A stretch of 49,709 nt of DNA from Alphaproteobacteria bacterium (GTDB lineage: Bacteria; Pseudomonadota; Alphaproteobacteria; TMED109), in the NCBI GenBank assembly GCA_022825235.1, contig JAJDYI010000071.1, positions 1 through 49,709 of the forward strand, read 5' to 3'. Numbering within the stretch: the first letter of the stretch is position 1; every line of letters begins with the position of its first letter. Below the pieces are notes generated by a model. That model made no database searches, was not told the origin of the DNA, and saw only the letters and a list, made by a program, of their open reading frames with translations. This document shows positions 17,455 through 26,310 of this stretch, piece after piece. Both the position numbers and the translations under genes were made by a program.

Positions 17455-18684
17455 GTGGCTACCATTTTCTATTCGTGGCAGAGCGATGCTCCCAATCCAG
17501 TCAACCGAAAATTCATTCGGCGGGCCCTTGAAGATGCAGCGGAAAATCTCAATCGCAGCGAGGGTGCTGAAGTCGAGGATGTAGTCCGGCTGGATCAGGA
17601 TACGCAGGACGTGGCCGGTTCGCCGGCAATTGTAGATACTATCCTCGCCAAAATTGCCGCGTGCGATGTCTTCGTCCCGGATGTGACCTTTATGCCGACC
17701 TGCGGCGAGCGATACACCCCTAACCCAAACGTGATGATCGAGTATGGCTATGCACTGAAGACTCCAGGCCCAGAGAGGATCGTGGCGGTCATGAACACTC
17801 ATTTCGGGAAGCCGAACGAGTTGCCCTTCGATATGCGCCACCGCCGCTTTCCGCTTACCTACGACCTGGCCCCAGACGCGGATAGCGAAACGCGAAGAAA
17901 CACCCGGGAACGGCTAGCCACCGATATCCAAAGTGCAATCGTTGCGGTCCTCGACGCGCATCCCCGCCCGGCGGCGGAACAGCCGGTCTTCGAGCGAAGC
18001 CCGACATTCGACGGCGGTGCGACTTTCGTCGAGGCCAATGAGCACTTCCCCATGTGGGTCGACAGTCAGGGGGACACGCAGCGACGCTTTCCGGTTGGTC
18101 CAAAAATGTTCCTGCGTCTGATGCCGCGCGACGCAGTACCGCCGATCGAACGCGCCGCCATCTTGGAGGTGCTTGCGGGCAGCGAACTCTGGCCGCTCGG
18201 CCATCTGAGATACGGGGGCTGGGGAATGGGCACCAATCGGCATGGCGGCGGTTATGTTGCCCGTCATCCTGACGACGACAGCCTTATCGGAGCCATTTCT
18301 CAAATCATTCTGACGCGGGAAATTTGGGGAATCGAGACACACCTACTTACCCATGCCGCTTCGCGTCAATGGATCGATCAAGATTATCCGGTCATTCCCG
18401 ATACGCTTCTCCGCCAAATCTTTGAGGATGGACTTGCCCGCTACCTCAAGGTCGCTCGTGAACGTCTTGGGTTGTCTCCGCCGTTGGTCGCTATCGCCGG
18501 TGTCGTCAATTTGGAGAACCACCGGTTGACTTTGTCGCAGACACAGATCAGCCGTCAGATTTATGAGTCATCCATCTTGCGTGAAATTCCCATCGAGGAC
18601 CCGGACCGTCCGGCCGCCGAGATTCTGTACCCCTTTTACGCGGCGCTCTACGATGCGGTCGGGGTGCGCTTACCGCCTCCCTGA
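17455..18684 (+). CDS. TIR / nucleoside-deoxyribosyltransferase-like protein
   Basis: A 409-aa protein. Residues 3-150 have the order of a Rossmann-like TIR or deoxyribosyltransferase fold: ATIFYSWQSDAPN, then a DVFVPDVTF strand, then PNPNVMIEYGYALK with the conserved acidic residue (Glu in IEYG) that serves as catalytic acid in such folds. Bacterial TIR proteins cleave NAD or make signal nucleotides during phage infection. The C-terminal 230 residues (Trp-rich, WVDSQGDTQRRFPVGP and on) are not recognised and may sense infection. It starts with GTG 17455 after GAGAGGGTGAC. It stands alone with no cyclase or Sir2 beside it. The fold is inferred by eye. Confidence 0.55.
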   Translation: MATIFYSWQSDAPNPVNRKFIRRALEDAAENLNRSEGAEVEDVVRLDQDTQDVAGSPAIVDTILAKIAACDVFVPDVTFMPTCGERYTPNPNVMIEYGYALKTPGPERIVAVMNTHFGKPNELPFDMRHRRFPLTYDLAPDADSETRRNTRERLATDIQSAIVAVLDAHPRPAAEQPVFERSPTFDGGATFVEANEHFPMWVDSQGDTQRRFPVGPKMFLRLMPRDAVPPIERAAILEVLAGSELWPLGHLRYGGWGMGTNRHGGGYVARHPDDDSLIGAISQIILTREIWGIETHLLTHAASRQWIDQDYPVIPDTLLRQIFEDGLARYLKVARERLGLSPPLVAIAGVVNLENHRLTLSQTQISRQIYESSILREIPIEDPDRPAAEILYPFYAALYDAVGVRLPPP

Positions 18685-18772
18685 GGGCGATCGTGCACGA
18701 TATTGCCTCGATCTAGTTCGAGTAGCCCGGTTTGAGTGCGAAGCCGGAAGGCCTGTCCGCCAATGCGTTCAA

Positions 18773-19066
18773 TTATCCAGAATTCTCAACGAGCTTCGAG
18801 TATGTCTTGGCTAGGCTGTTCCGTTTGCAAGGGTTTCCCTGTGACAAAACCCTTCGCTCCGTGATTTTCTTCACGAACTCGCCGATGTTCTGGTTGAGAC
18901 CGTCGATCCCTCCATCGAACCCGCTGGCGATGTCGTGGTACTCGGCCAGCAGTTTCGGGGTGTTCTCGATGACTTCGAGAACCTCATCCGTGACGTTCTC
19001 GCCATAAGGTCGCCAAAGCGCTTGCAAAGCGTCCTCGACCAGCTGCCGCGTCCTGTTTTCCGACAC
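18773..19066 (-). CDS. Small hypothetical protein (97 aa)
   Basis: An acidic helical protein (LVEDALQALWRPYGENVTDE, LLAEYHDIASGFDGGIDGL) with a basic tail. It starts with GTG 19066 behind AAGGAAAG and lies 54 nt downstream of the PD-(D/E)XK-like gene on the same strand, so the two are likely one operon. I know no family. As a small acidic partner of a nuclease-like protein it might be an inhibitor or adaptor; this rests on position alone. Confidence 0.55.
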   Translation of the reverse strand: MSENRTRQLVEDALQALWRPYGENVTDEVLEVIENTPKLLAEYHDIASGFDGGIDGLNQNIGEFVKKITERRVLSQGNPCKRNSLAKTYSKLVENSG

Positions 19067-19120
19067 TTTGCTTCTTTCTTTCCTTCTCGGCGCGCCTTGT
19101 CCACCTCAGGCAGTATAGCG

Positions 19121-19585
19121 TCAAATTACAGGCCAAGTGCTCCAGTCACCCAAGAGATTCGTTAAGTCTTGCCCGCTGCAAGTTACCTTGTCGCTGTCGG
19201 ATAGAGTGATTGCAACCTGGCGGTAGTCTCTGTTCAGGGAGCCCAGATTGCTATTGTTTGCGTAATTTCGCAGCACCGACCGATCCATGATCAGAAACTG
19301 CCATCGACGTCTGCGTCTCATGGCAAAGACAAAGTGCAACTCAGGGTTTTGAGGGGCTTGGATCGAATCTTCCCGGATTCGAAACTGAAAGCGCTTTGAC
19401 CTTTTCTGCCTTGTCCCCCGTGAAGTCTTCACCTGAAGGCGCCACATCACTCCCGAATCGTTTTGTACGACAAAGATGTCGTCTCCCTTGTCGATTTCCG
19501 GCATGGCCACGTTGTAGCCGCGAAGTGCCAATTCACCCATTACAGCGAGCTGGCCGGCTTTCCCGATATACTGGGTGCTGGGCAT
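19121..19585 (-). CDS. PD-(D/E)XK-like (DUF4365-type) protein
   Basis: A 154-aa protein with the compact nuclease pattern: GKAGQLAVMGELALRGY (Glu 18), GDDIFVV (Asp 35/36) and QVKTS (Gln 51, Lys 53). This matches PD-(D/E)XK-fold proteins of the DUF4365 type, which are small nucleases or nuclease-like adaptors in mobile elements. ATG 19585 was chosen over the longer frame to 19684 because the family fold starts at MPSTQYIGKAG. A 97-aa gene follows 54 nt downstream. No methyltransferase is near, so it is not an obvious restriction enzyme. Confidence 0.65.
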   Translation of the reverse strand: MPSTQYIGKAGQLAVMGELALRGYNVAMPEIDKGDDIFVVQNDSGVMWRLQVKTSRGTRQKRSKRFQFRIREDSIQAPQNPELHFVFAMRRRRRWQFLIMDRSVLRNYANNSNLGSLNRDYRQVAITLSDSDKVTCSGQDLTNLLGDWSTWPVI

Positions 19586-19810
19586 AGCTGCTCTTTTCTT
19601 GCCCCTTCTGACCAACTGAGTCCGAGCTCTCGCCCACAGAAACGATGCCGACATGGCCTGCGAGCCGTAGTCGCTCAGTCCCACCGTGATCGGATTGCCC
19701 GCATTGCGGATCGAACCGACGCCAGATCCGTAATCGTACCTGTCCGTCCGGTCAATCGCCGGTTCATCTCTGCCGCGCCTTCTGCCCTGGCGCCGCGTCC
19801 GCGCCCTTCC

Positions 19811-20240
19811 GCGCCGAGAGGAGAGGCTTGGCCGTGAGCGGGGCGACGGTTGGGTGTCCGGGGGAGGGCGTCAGGCCGTCGATTCCCCTCATCGGCACGA
19901 AGGAGACGGCACCATGACGGCAGCCATGGCGTTGCCCGGCAACACGGCGGAGACGTTTCTGGTTCATTTCTTCGGCACCGGCCTGGCCGATGACCGCTAT
20001 GTGGTCGAGCCGTTCCGGGCCCGCGCGGACGGCGACATCGTTCCCGCTCCCGCTGAGGCACTCGCGGCGAAGGGACGGCGAAAGGCGAAACACAAGGTCG
20101 TCTCGCGCAAGGAGGTCGAAGCGATGCGTCCCGACCGCACGGAAATCATCATCTGCACCGGCCTTCGCACCCGCGGCGGCCGCCAAGCCTGGGGTTCGGT
20201 GGCCCTAGGCCTTTTCTGCGACCGAAAGCAGCGCGGCTGA
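19811..20240 (+). repeat. Direct repeat copy A (about 430 bp)
   Basis: This block, made of about 100 bp of leader and a 108-aa gene, is repeated in the same orientation at 47355-47785. The leaders share long identical runs such as GGAGACGGCACCATG and GAGCGGGGCG. The similarity begins abruptly near 19811 and stops at the stop codon. Confidence 0.8.
19914..20240 (+). CDS. 108-aa repeated small protein, copy A
   Basis: The start at 19914 sits behind AAGGAG, and the product begins MTAAMALPGNTAETFLVHFF. The central part GTGLADDRYVVEPFRARADG and the basic AAKGRRKAKHK are shared with the copy at 47459, and the C-terminal half (TEIIICTGLRTRGG) is conserved as well. No signal peptide, membrane segment or known family is seen. 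Divergence between copies lies mainly in the linker around residues 58-70, which suggests that both copies are under selection. A broken third copy lies at 43.9 kb. All three sit at the edges of accessory gene clusters. Confidence 0.7.
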   Translation: MTAAMALPGNTAETFLVHFFGTGLADDRYVVEPFRARADGDIVPAPAEALAAKGRRKAKHKVVSRKEVEAMRPDRTEIIICTGLRTRGGRQAWGSVALGLFCDRKQRG

Positions 20241-20374
20241 AGCCGAGGCGAGGTGTTGAACGGCGAGATCATCGAATGGCCTCCACCTCTGCGCCGAAGC
20301 AAGGCGTCCCGATGACCCCGACACCCCGCGCGTCGGAGGCGACAACCTCGGCCGTCGCGTGCCCGCAGCCAGCG

Positions 20375-21259
20375 TCACACACGCAAGTACGCCTCGGTAA
20401 AGCCAGCAACGTCGGACACAAATTCCGTCCTATGGATCGCACGATGACACGATGCGCAAAGCACCGCGAAATCGTCGGCGTGAACCTCGCGTGTTTCGTT
20501 CTCGCGAAGCTCGTGAACCGGCGTAAGGTGATGAAGTTCGAAGCTCGATCCCCAAACCTCACGTTCGTCTTCGTCGATCGACCAGTTGCACGCCTCGCAC
20601 TGGTATCCTTTGCAGTCAATAAAACGTCGGTTGTTGCCCCGCCGCTCCAACCGTTCCGACAGGCGCCGTTGTCTCCACTCCACCGCTGATACTTCTTCCG
20701 GCGGTTGGGCCATGCCATGCGCACCGACGTAGGCCATCAGCCGTTCGCGGAATGCTTGGACCCCCGGTACGTTCTGTGCCGCCTCATTGCTCAGCCCGTA
20801 CCAGATGTTTTGATTACCGATCCCACCGAAGCCGCTCGGCGGATTGTCCCGCGCCCGAGGAATCCGAAAACACCGCTCAGCTTCGGTCACCAGTGTCGCA
20901 TCGTCAGCAGTGAAACTCACCCACCGGCGAGAGTTGGGTCTCCGGATTCTGTGACGCGACACTGTTGCATCGTTGTACCAACCCACCACCAGGAAATCGC
21001 CGCTTGTCGGATGCTCCGCGCAGAAGACGACCAGAACGTCGTTTACGGTATCGTCTCCACGCGCTACCCCTAGATGCTCAATTCGAAGTTGCTGACCTCT
21101 GTACTTGACGTACCCGTAGTAAGTGCCACCAACCGGCAGAAAGTTCAGGCTCTCGTGCGGCACGTTACCCTCGTCCACAAATCGGCCGCCTCCCACCGCT
21201 CGCTCCCTGTTTGACCGGTAGGCCGCCATCCAGGCGACGCGACAAACCAATATTTCCAT
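20375..21259 (-). CDS. HNH endonuclease with N-terminal variable domain
   Basis: A 294-aa protein. The C-terminal 70 residues form a full HNH site with its zinc cysteines: CEAC, then FELHHLTPV with the His-His pair, then DDFAVLCASCHRAIHR. The N-terminal 200 residues (MEILVCRVAWMAAYRS, GGTYYGYVKYRG, IGNQNIWYGLS) are typical of a recognition domain found ahead of HNH in McrA-like single-gene restriction enzymes, though I cannot name it. ATG 21259 was chosen because GAGGGGAATCGTC stands before it. By family it is a candidate modification-dependent or phage-restricting nuclease. It diverges from a small HTH gene. Confidence 0.8.
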   Translation of the reverse strand: MEILVCRVAWMAAYRSNRERAVGGGRFVDEGNVPHESLNFLPVGGTYYGYVKYRGQQLRIEHLGVARGDDTVNDVLVVFCAEHPTSGDFLVVGWYNDATVSRHRIRRPNSRRWVSFTADDATLVTEAERCFRIPRARDNPPSGFGGIGNQNIWYGLSNEAAQNVPGVQAFRERLMAYVGAHGMAQPPEEVSAVEWRQRRLSERLERRGNNRRFIDCKGYQCEACNWSIDEDEREVWGSSFELHHLTPVHELRENETREVHADDFAVLCASCHRAIHRTEFVSDVAGFTEAYLRV

Positions 21260-21421
21260 GACGATTCCCCTCTTCCAACCATTAATGGCGAACCTTGGCC
21301 CCGCCGGCAAGGTCCTCTGTCTTGAAGCAAATCAAGCGCGACGCGGCGCCTGGGGGAGCCCTCTCCGTCCGACGCGGTACGCCCACGCGGGACAACGGTC
21401 TACACGAAGGACGGTCCTCAG

Positions 21422-21604
21422 GTGATCCTGACGACCCGCGAGGCGGCGGCCCTGCTCACGCTCTCGCCCAGCACGCTTCACCGATATCGGGTGAAAGGCG
21501 GAGGACCGCGCTACCTCCACTTCGGGGCGGCTTTCCGGTATGCGCGCGCCGACCTGCTGGAGTGGGTGCTGACGATGCGCCGGGACGGAACGGCTGACGG
21601 GTAG
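21422..21604 (+). CDS. AlpA/excisionase-type HTH protein
   Basis: A 60-aa DNA-binding protein: LTTREAAALLTLSPSTLHRY is a MerR-like helix-turn-helix of the AlpA/HTH_17 class, followed by the usual wing with RYLHFGAAFRYARADLLEW. Such proteins act as excisionases or integrase regulators of islands. It starts with GTG 21422. No integrase is directly beside it; the nearest is the remnant at 24.9 kb on the same strand. Confidence 0.8.
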   Translation: MILTTREAAALLTLSPSTLHRYRVKGGGPRYLHFGAAFRYARADLLEWVLTMRRDGTADG

Positions 21605-22074
21605 ACCCGCATCCCCCACGCGGAGACTTGGCTGCGCTTCGAGGGTCGCGATCTCCTCCACGCCGATGGTAAAATCGAAGCACCAGCGACCGACTCGGCT
21701 GGGGTGTCCACGAGCACCAACCTGAGTGTATTCTCATGGTGGCGCTCGACAATCTCATCCGACAGGCCGTTGAAGTATATCTCTCAAGCTCCGAAATGAG
21801 CCACCGGAACCTGGGCGCGTTCGCGCTCGGTGATCCATAGATGGCCCCGCGTCCCATCCCCGGAGACTCGGTGGGGCACGACACGGACGACGGTTGGCTT
21901 TCTTCCATGAACCAGGTGCGGTTCGATCCTCGCAGTGCTCGCAACGTGTCAGCGTTCCTGAAGGATGAACAGCGTTTTCCCTTGTGCAAACAGGAAAATT
22001 CAAACATCGTTAAATTTTCCGCCGTCCCTTCAGCGAAGAATTGGTACGAAATACGATGTGGTCAACACCAAATA
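21605..22074. other. Intergenic, no gene
   Basis: No credible frame, promoter pair or repeat is visible. The base composition changes here from GC-rich to the AT-richer Septu-like pair, which suggests a junction. Confidence 0.3.
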
Positions 22075-22950
22075 TCACGGAGAGCCGGACAAATAGAATT
22101 GCTCGGATAGCTCGGCGATTTCGGCCGCTTCTACCTCGTCAAATTCGAAGAGCCTCTTAAAGCTCCGTGCGCAGTTGGTGTGGCGTGACGTAGGCTTTAG
22201 CATCTCACTAACTGATGTCGTGCTATCCTGATCTCCATTCTTGGCTTTCAGGAGCAGGCGATATAGAACTATAATGACTAAGGCACGGTCTTTCAGCAGT
22301 TCTTTGCGAAGAATTGCATCATTGAGACTAAAGAACGTAATAGTAACAACGCCACGAAGTTTCAAATGGTGATCTGTCGCTTTACTTCGAGCTAGATACC
22401 CATAGAAGTCAATCACATCCTCCGGATCATTGTCCAATTGACCAATCGGGTAAATGAGCCATGGTTTTTCCCCTTTCATATTCCACGGATTGGTGCCGTC
22501 GAGGTCGTATCGAGCTGATATCGGAAAATAATCCTTTTTAAGCGCAGAATTGCAGGATTTGCATGCGACAGCATAGTTCCAGAGATGATAGGTCAACAGG
22601 TAGTAGCCACGGCGTCCGGGGTCTGGCGCAGTCAGCATGACTCCTTCTTTAGCCAGGTTCGAAGCGAGAGTCCAGTGCCTAACATTTCCTTTCGGCCGAA
22701 AATGCTCAATGTCGAGTTCGTACCGTCCCAGTTTAGAATCTTCGTACTTTTTTTCGCAAAAGCAACACTTAGATCTCCCTTGTATCTCCATAAACACGGG
22801 CTTCACTTCACTCCAAATTGAACTATCTTCTTGGTATTTTCCCAGATCGCGGAACGAGTCGGTGCGCGTTTTTGTGCGTGCCCGCCAGCCTGGTACGCGG
22901 GCATCAATCAGAGTCTGCAACTCGGTCGGAGTGATGTCGTAGCGTATCAC
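22075..22950 (-). CDS. ptuB: HNH nuclease, PtuB-like (Septu)
   Basis: A 291-aa protein with a PtuB-type HNH: CCFCEKKY, then YELDIEHFRPKGNV carrying the HNH histidine, then LWNYAVACKSCNSALKKDYF with the second Cys pair. In Septu the HNH subunit cuts nucleic acid when the ATPase partner senses infection. It overlaps the ATPase gene by 4 nt, so translation is coupled with ATPase first, the known ptuA-ptuB order. The C-terminal 100 residues are helical. It is AT-richer than the flanking genes. Confidence 0.85.
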   Translation of the reverse strand: MIRYDITPTELQTLIDARVPGWRARTKTRTDSFRDLGKYQEDSSIWSEVKPVFMEIQGRSKCCFCEKKYEDSKLGRYELDIEHFRPKGNVRHWTLASNLAKEGVMLTAPDPGRRGYYLLTYHLWNYAVACKSCNSALKKDYFPISARYDLDGTNPWNMKGEKPWLIYPIGQLDNDPEDVIDFYGYLARSKATDHHLKLRGVVTITFFSLNDAILRKELLKDRALVIIVLYRLLLKAKNGDQDSTTSVSEMLKPTSRHTNCARSFKRLFEFDEVEAAEIAELSEQFYLSGSP

Positions 22951-24167
22951 GTGTCGAGACCTGAAAGTTCAGCCATCAAGTCTCGCGCAGATACAGTATC
23001 ACCGGTGCGGGTACTTCGAAGAAGTTTACGTATTCGCCTAGTTTGGTTAGAAGAGCGTGTTGAACTTAAGCCGAAGAGTTCTGTAAGAAGGATTTGATCA
23101 GCGTCCAGTTTCGATATATCAACCTCTACACGGTTCAGCACGCTACCGCTCCTATTTCGCCGGGCAATAATCACATTATGCCATTGCAAAGATCCGACGA
23201 GGAGCGGACTGTGAGAAGTGACAATAAACTGCACCGTTGGCAGGCATCGAGCGAGCTTGGGAAGCAAATCTCTTTGCCAGCCGGGATGAATATGCAAGTC
23301 AACCTCATCAACCATGACGATGCCGGAGTTGCGATCTAGAGGCCTATCTATTGGGCAAGTCCTGCAGACATGGTAGAGCAGATCTCCAATCCAGCCGAGA
23401 AAAGCGCGATAACCATCAGATAGAGCTGGGAAAGGTACGAAAGAACGCCCGTGCTGGAAGATGTATTCGTCTCTATCTCTGGATTCGGTTAAGCGATATC
23501 TACCTCGTCCGAGAAGTCGATTTATAAGCCCTTTTACCTCCTCGAAGCGTTCGGGAAATTCAACCTGATATTGAGGGAGCCAATGGCTTAGCGGAAGCAG
23601 GGAGTATGTTTCTTCAAAGAGGTTCATGACTCGACGAGCGCGGATGAATGAAGTGGTACGGCGTCCGGCCGAGTCGACGTTGCGTGTGTTTTCGACTCGG
23701 CGGTTTGCGCCGTATCCTACGAAGAAGAAGGCATCCGAACTCTCGCTATAGATCGGGTGCCATGGCTTTTCATCCATATGGGTCCATTTAAGTCTTTCCA
23801 AGTCACCAACTTGTTCAATACAGACCTGAGATTCAACTCGTGAAATATGGGCTGGGAAATTTTCTGTTCGATCTTGAGTGTTGGGCGTAAAGATCGCGCT
23901 GATTTGGGCGCCAGTTTCTACTGGATAACCGTGTATTCGTCGGATGAGGTGATACGGAAATATTCCGGACTCTGCGACCGCTGGACCCAACGCTGCAAGC
24001 GCCACTCCTTTAAGAAGGGTAGTCTTTCCGGAGCCATTTCCGCCAATAACAAGGTTTATATTTGGCAAGCGTGGAGGTTCGGCTGTGTTGATGTATGGAT
24101 GCACGAAGTCGATGGATGATCGCCTGAACGTCCGAAAGTCCTTCAAAGTGATCGAGTCAATGTACAT
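22947..24167 (-). CDS. ptuA: SMC/ABC-type ATPase, PtuA-like (Septu)
   Basis: A 406-aa AAA-type ATPase of the OLD/PtuA class. Walker A GGNGSGKT lies at residues 42-49, the signature region near FPALSDGYRAFLGW, Walker B GIVMVDEVDLHIHP about residue 290, and the H-switch in TSHSPLLV. The order matches ATPases that lack a TOPRIM domain, so nuclease activity must come from the HNH partner. ATG 24167 (next to GTG 24170) follows GGAAGGCAGGT. With ptuB it forms a two-gene Septu-like anti-phage system. Identity to characterised Septu was not tested. Confidence 0.85.
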   Translation of the reverse strand: MYIDSITLKDFRTFRRSSIDFVHPYINTAEPPRLPNINLVIGGNGSGKTTLLKGVALAALGPAVAESGIFPYHLIRRIHGYPVETGAQISAIFTPNTQDRTENFPAHISRVESQVCIEQVGDLERLKWTHMDEKPWHPIYSESSDAFFFVGYGANRRVENTRNVDSAGRRTTSFIRARRVMNLFEETYSLLPLSHWLPQYQVEFPERFEEVKGLINRLLGRGRYRLTESRDRDEYIFQHGRSFVPFPALSDGYRAFLGWIGDLLYHVCRTCPIDRPLDRNSGIVMVDEVDLHIHPGWQRDLLPKLARCLPTVQFIVTSHSPLLVGSLQWHNVIIARRNRSGSVLNRVEVDISKLDADQILLTELFGLSSTRSSNQTRRIRKLLRSTRTGDTVSARDLMAELSGLDT

Positions 24168-24170
24168 CAC

Positions 24171-24899
24171 ATACCTGCCTTCCGATGAGATCGGTAGTGG
24201 ACGCGGTAGTTGCTACGAACGCCCAAGGAATTTGAACGCCTCGCCAAGTATTCCTTAAGCATTCGGCATTCATGGTCCTACACTTTGCGGTGGAAGCATG
24301 CTTTCAATAGACTCCTGTACTAGAAACTAAACATGGAACCAAACGGAGTTCGCAGGTGGTGCAAATTCGGTTTCACCGTGACTCCATTGTCGGTTGGTGA
24401 GTTTTGGGCACATGGGGCGACCGCTGGCTATAGCGTTGTGCCATTCCGAGGATCTGCAGGTTGCTGGGCAGCGAAGGCCCGTGATTGGGTTGTGTCGAGT
24501 CAAGATCAACGTTGGGCCCCTGACAAGGACATCTTCGCGGTATGCTACCACGATCATGACCTGCGCTGAACCACAGGTGATCAAATGGGAGCAGACATGG
24601 CAACTGGGGGCACGATGGCGGACGGGCTGCGCAGCAGGGCGGCGCGGGGATCGCGCCCGGCGGATGAGTGGTCGCCTCCGGCCGCCCATGGCATGGTCAG
24701 CGGCCGCTTCTGACGCCACGTGGTCGGGCCGCCAAGAGTGATTGCGATTTCGTGCGCCGAAAGGCTAGCCCGCTTTATTCATCGTAGCGTGAGGGCGTAG
24801 TGGCGAACATGGCGTAAGTCGTTGACATCGGGTAGAAATTCGTTTCCCAGCGCATTTCCGCCTGAGCAACGAAAGCGCCACGCCCACCATGACCGACGG
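24171..24899. other. Intergenic stretch upstream of the Septu-like pair
   Basis: It holds the ptuA promoter region and mixed GC-rich sequence. A 78-codon + strand frame (24333-24569) opens with ATG but lacks a ribosome site and known relatives; I leave it uncalled. No tRNA or terminator is seen. Confidence 0.3.
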
Positions 24900-25190
24900 C
24901 GCGGGCCGAGGGCGGGGCTGGGCGACGTCCGTCTTCACGATCTGCGCCATTCATACGCCTCGCACGCGCTCGCGCTGGGCGAGGGGCTCGCCGCAATTGG
25001 GCGGCTGCTCGGCCACGCCCGGGCGGGGACGACGGCGCGCTACGCCCACCTCATGCGCGACGCCGAGACCGCGGCCGCGCGGCGCGTCGGCGACAGCATC
25101 TCGGCCCACATCGTCCGGCGCCGCAACGCCGAAGCCCTTCAGCCTGCCGTCGCGGACGTCGTAGGTGGTCTTGCGGGGTTTCAGCGCTGA
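24900..25190 (+). pseudogene. C-terminal remnant of a tyrosine integrase
   Basis: The frame reads the last catalytic blocks of a P4-type integrase: HDLRHSYASHALALGEG, LLGHA and TTARYAHLMRD with the catalytic Tyr. The arm-binding, core-binding and first catalytic Arg regions are missing; the frame before 24900 is unrelated. It resembles the intact integrase at 11.7-12.9 kb but is a different allele. It marks an older integration or a deletion inside the block. No attachment site is seen beside it. Confidence 0.8.
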
Positions 25191-25392
25191 GCTTCGGGCG
25201 TCGGTGAGGTTGGTTCTGGGCAGGTCTCTCCCGGTTTGGGTTGCAGCCGGGGGAACCGATGGTTGTGCAATCCGTCCTCCAGTTGCAGAATGTGGGAGAG
25301 AAAAACGACCTCTATATCAAATGGTCAGCACCGTCAGGTGCGGCTAACTGTGTAACCGCCTATGATATATGCTGGGAAAAAGGGAGAGATCA

Positions 25393-26121
25393 ATGTCCGT
25401 AGAGATAATGAAACGCTATCGCGGGAATGCCTCTAAGACCGTAAATCCATTTATTGAGGAATATGTTATATCCATAATGAAATGTACGAAGAAATATCAT
25501 CGTGGTTTCAGTAGAGAATTTGGCTACTCATATTATAACTTATTTGGTAGGGAAAGGACCCTTTATTCCCTTTTGAGCGCCGCAATGGACCAAATTACGC
25601 CAATTCATGAATCGGAGAATTCGATAATCAGAAAACGGGACAGACGAAATCCAATTAACAGAAAAAAAGAACAGGAGGCAACGGGAAGGATAGATCTTTG
25701 GGCGTGTAAGGACGGGATCCAGTATTTTTTTGAATTCAAACGTTCGTATGTTTCGTTACGGAATATAAATGATGGGCAAGATGTTAAACGAATACTCAAG
25801 CCATGGAAAAGTCTTGTGAAACAAATCACTGAAGCTGAAGCGGGGGCCTCAAATAGGGATGCCTGTTATGTAGGCTTACAAATTATAACGCCCTATATGG
25901 TTAGTGGATGCGAGGATGCATTTGCTGACGCACCCGAAGTCACCGGAAAACACATAAAGGAATTAATTGATAGATTTAAACCACAGCCTCCTGACGCGTT
26001 GTTGCGTCATTTCAATCCAAGGAATATGAGGGTGATACCTATAGACTGGGACAAAAACGATAACCCAATAAAATGGGAATTTCATCCGTTTCATTTATTT
26101 TGTTTCACCATCAAGTCGTAA
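25393..26121 (+). CDS. AT-rich gene for a PD-(D/E)XK-like protein
   Basis: A 242-aa protein, markedly AT-richer than everything around it. The centre carries a nuclease-like triad: GRIDLW (Asp 101) and YFFEFKRSY (Glu 114, Lys 116), the D-x(n)-E-x-K order of PD-(D/E)XK enzymes. Flanking regions are not recognised. ATG 25393 follows GGGAGAG and is better than ATG 25369. A TATGATATAT element lies at 25361-25370 but no good -35 is seen. It is alone and probably transferred from a low-GC donor. It could be an orphan restriction enzyme or a toxin-type nuclease. Confidence 0.6.
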   Translation: MSVEIMKRYRGNASKTVNPFIEEYVISIMKCTKKYHRGFSREFGYSYYNLFGRERTLYSLLSAAMDQITPIHESENSIIRKRDRRNPINRKKEQEATGRIDLWACKDGIQYFFEFKRSYVSLRNINDGQDVKRILKPWKSLVKQITEAEAGASNRDACYVGLQIITPYMVSGCEDAFADAPEVTGKHIKELIDRFKPQPPDALLRHFNPRNMRVIPIDWDKNDNPIKWEFHPFHLFCFTIKS

Positions 26122-26310
26122 TGTGCGAACCGCAGGCGAAAGAGGCCGCCGCATCGAAATCGAATATCGACGCACGGGATCGTGCGCGCGTGACAATGCC
26201 GGTCTGGTCGCAAGCATGGCGAGACTTCTTTGGGTTTCGGTTTTTGGCATTCCCAACAGAGTGAGGGTATACATGCTGGGTCGCTACGTTCGGGCTCACT
26301 GGAGGGAGTC

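Noticed and set aside
24333-24569. Possible 78-aa gene
   Set aside because: No ribosome site, no known relatives and no linked partner; left uncalled.
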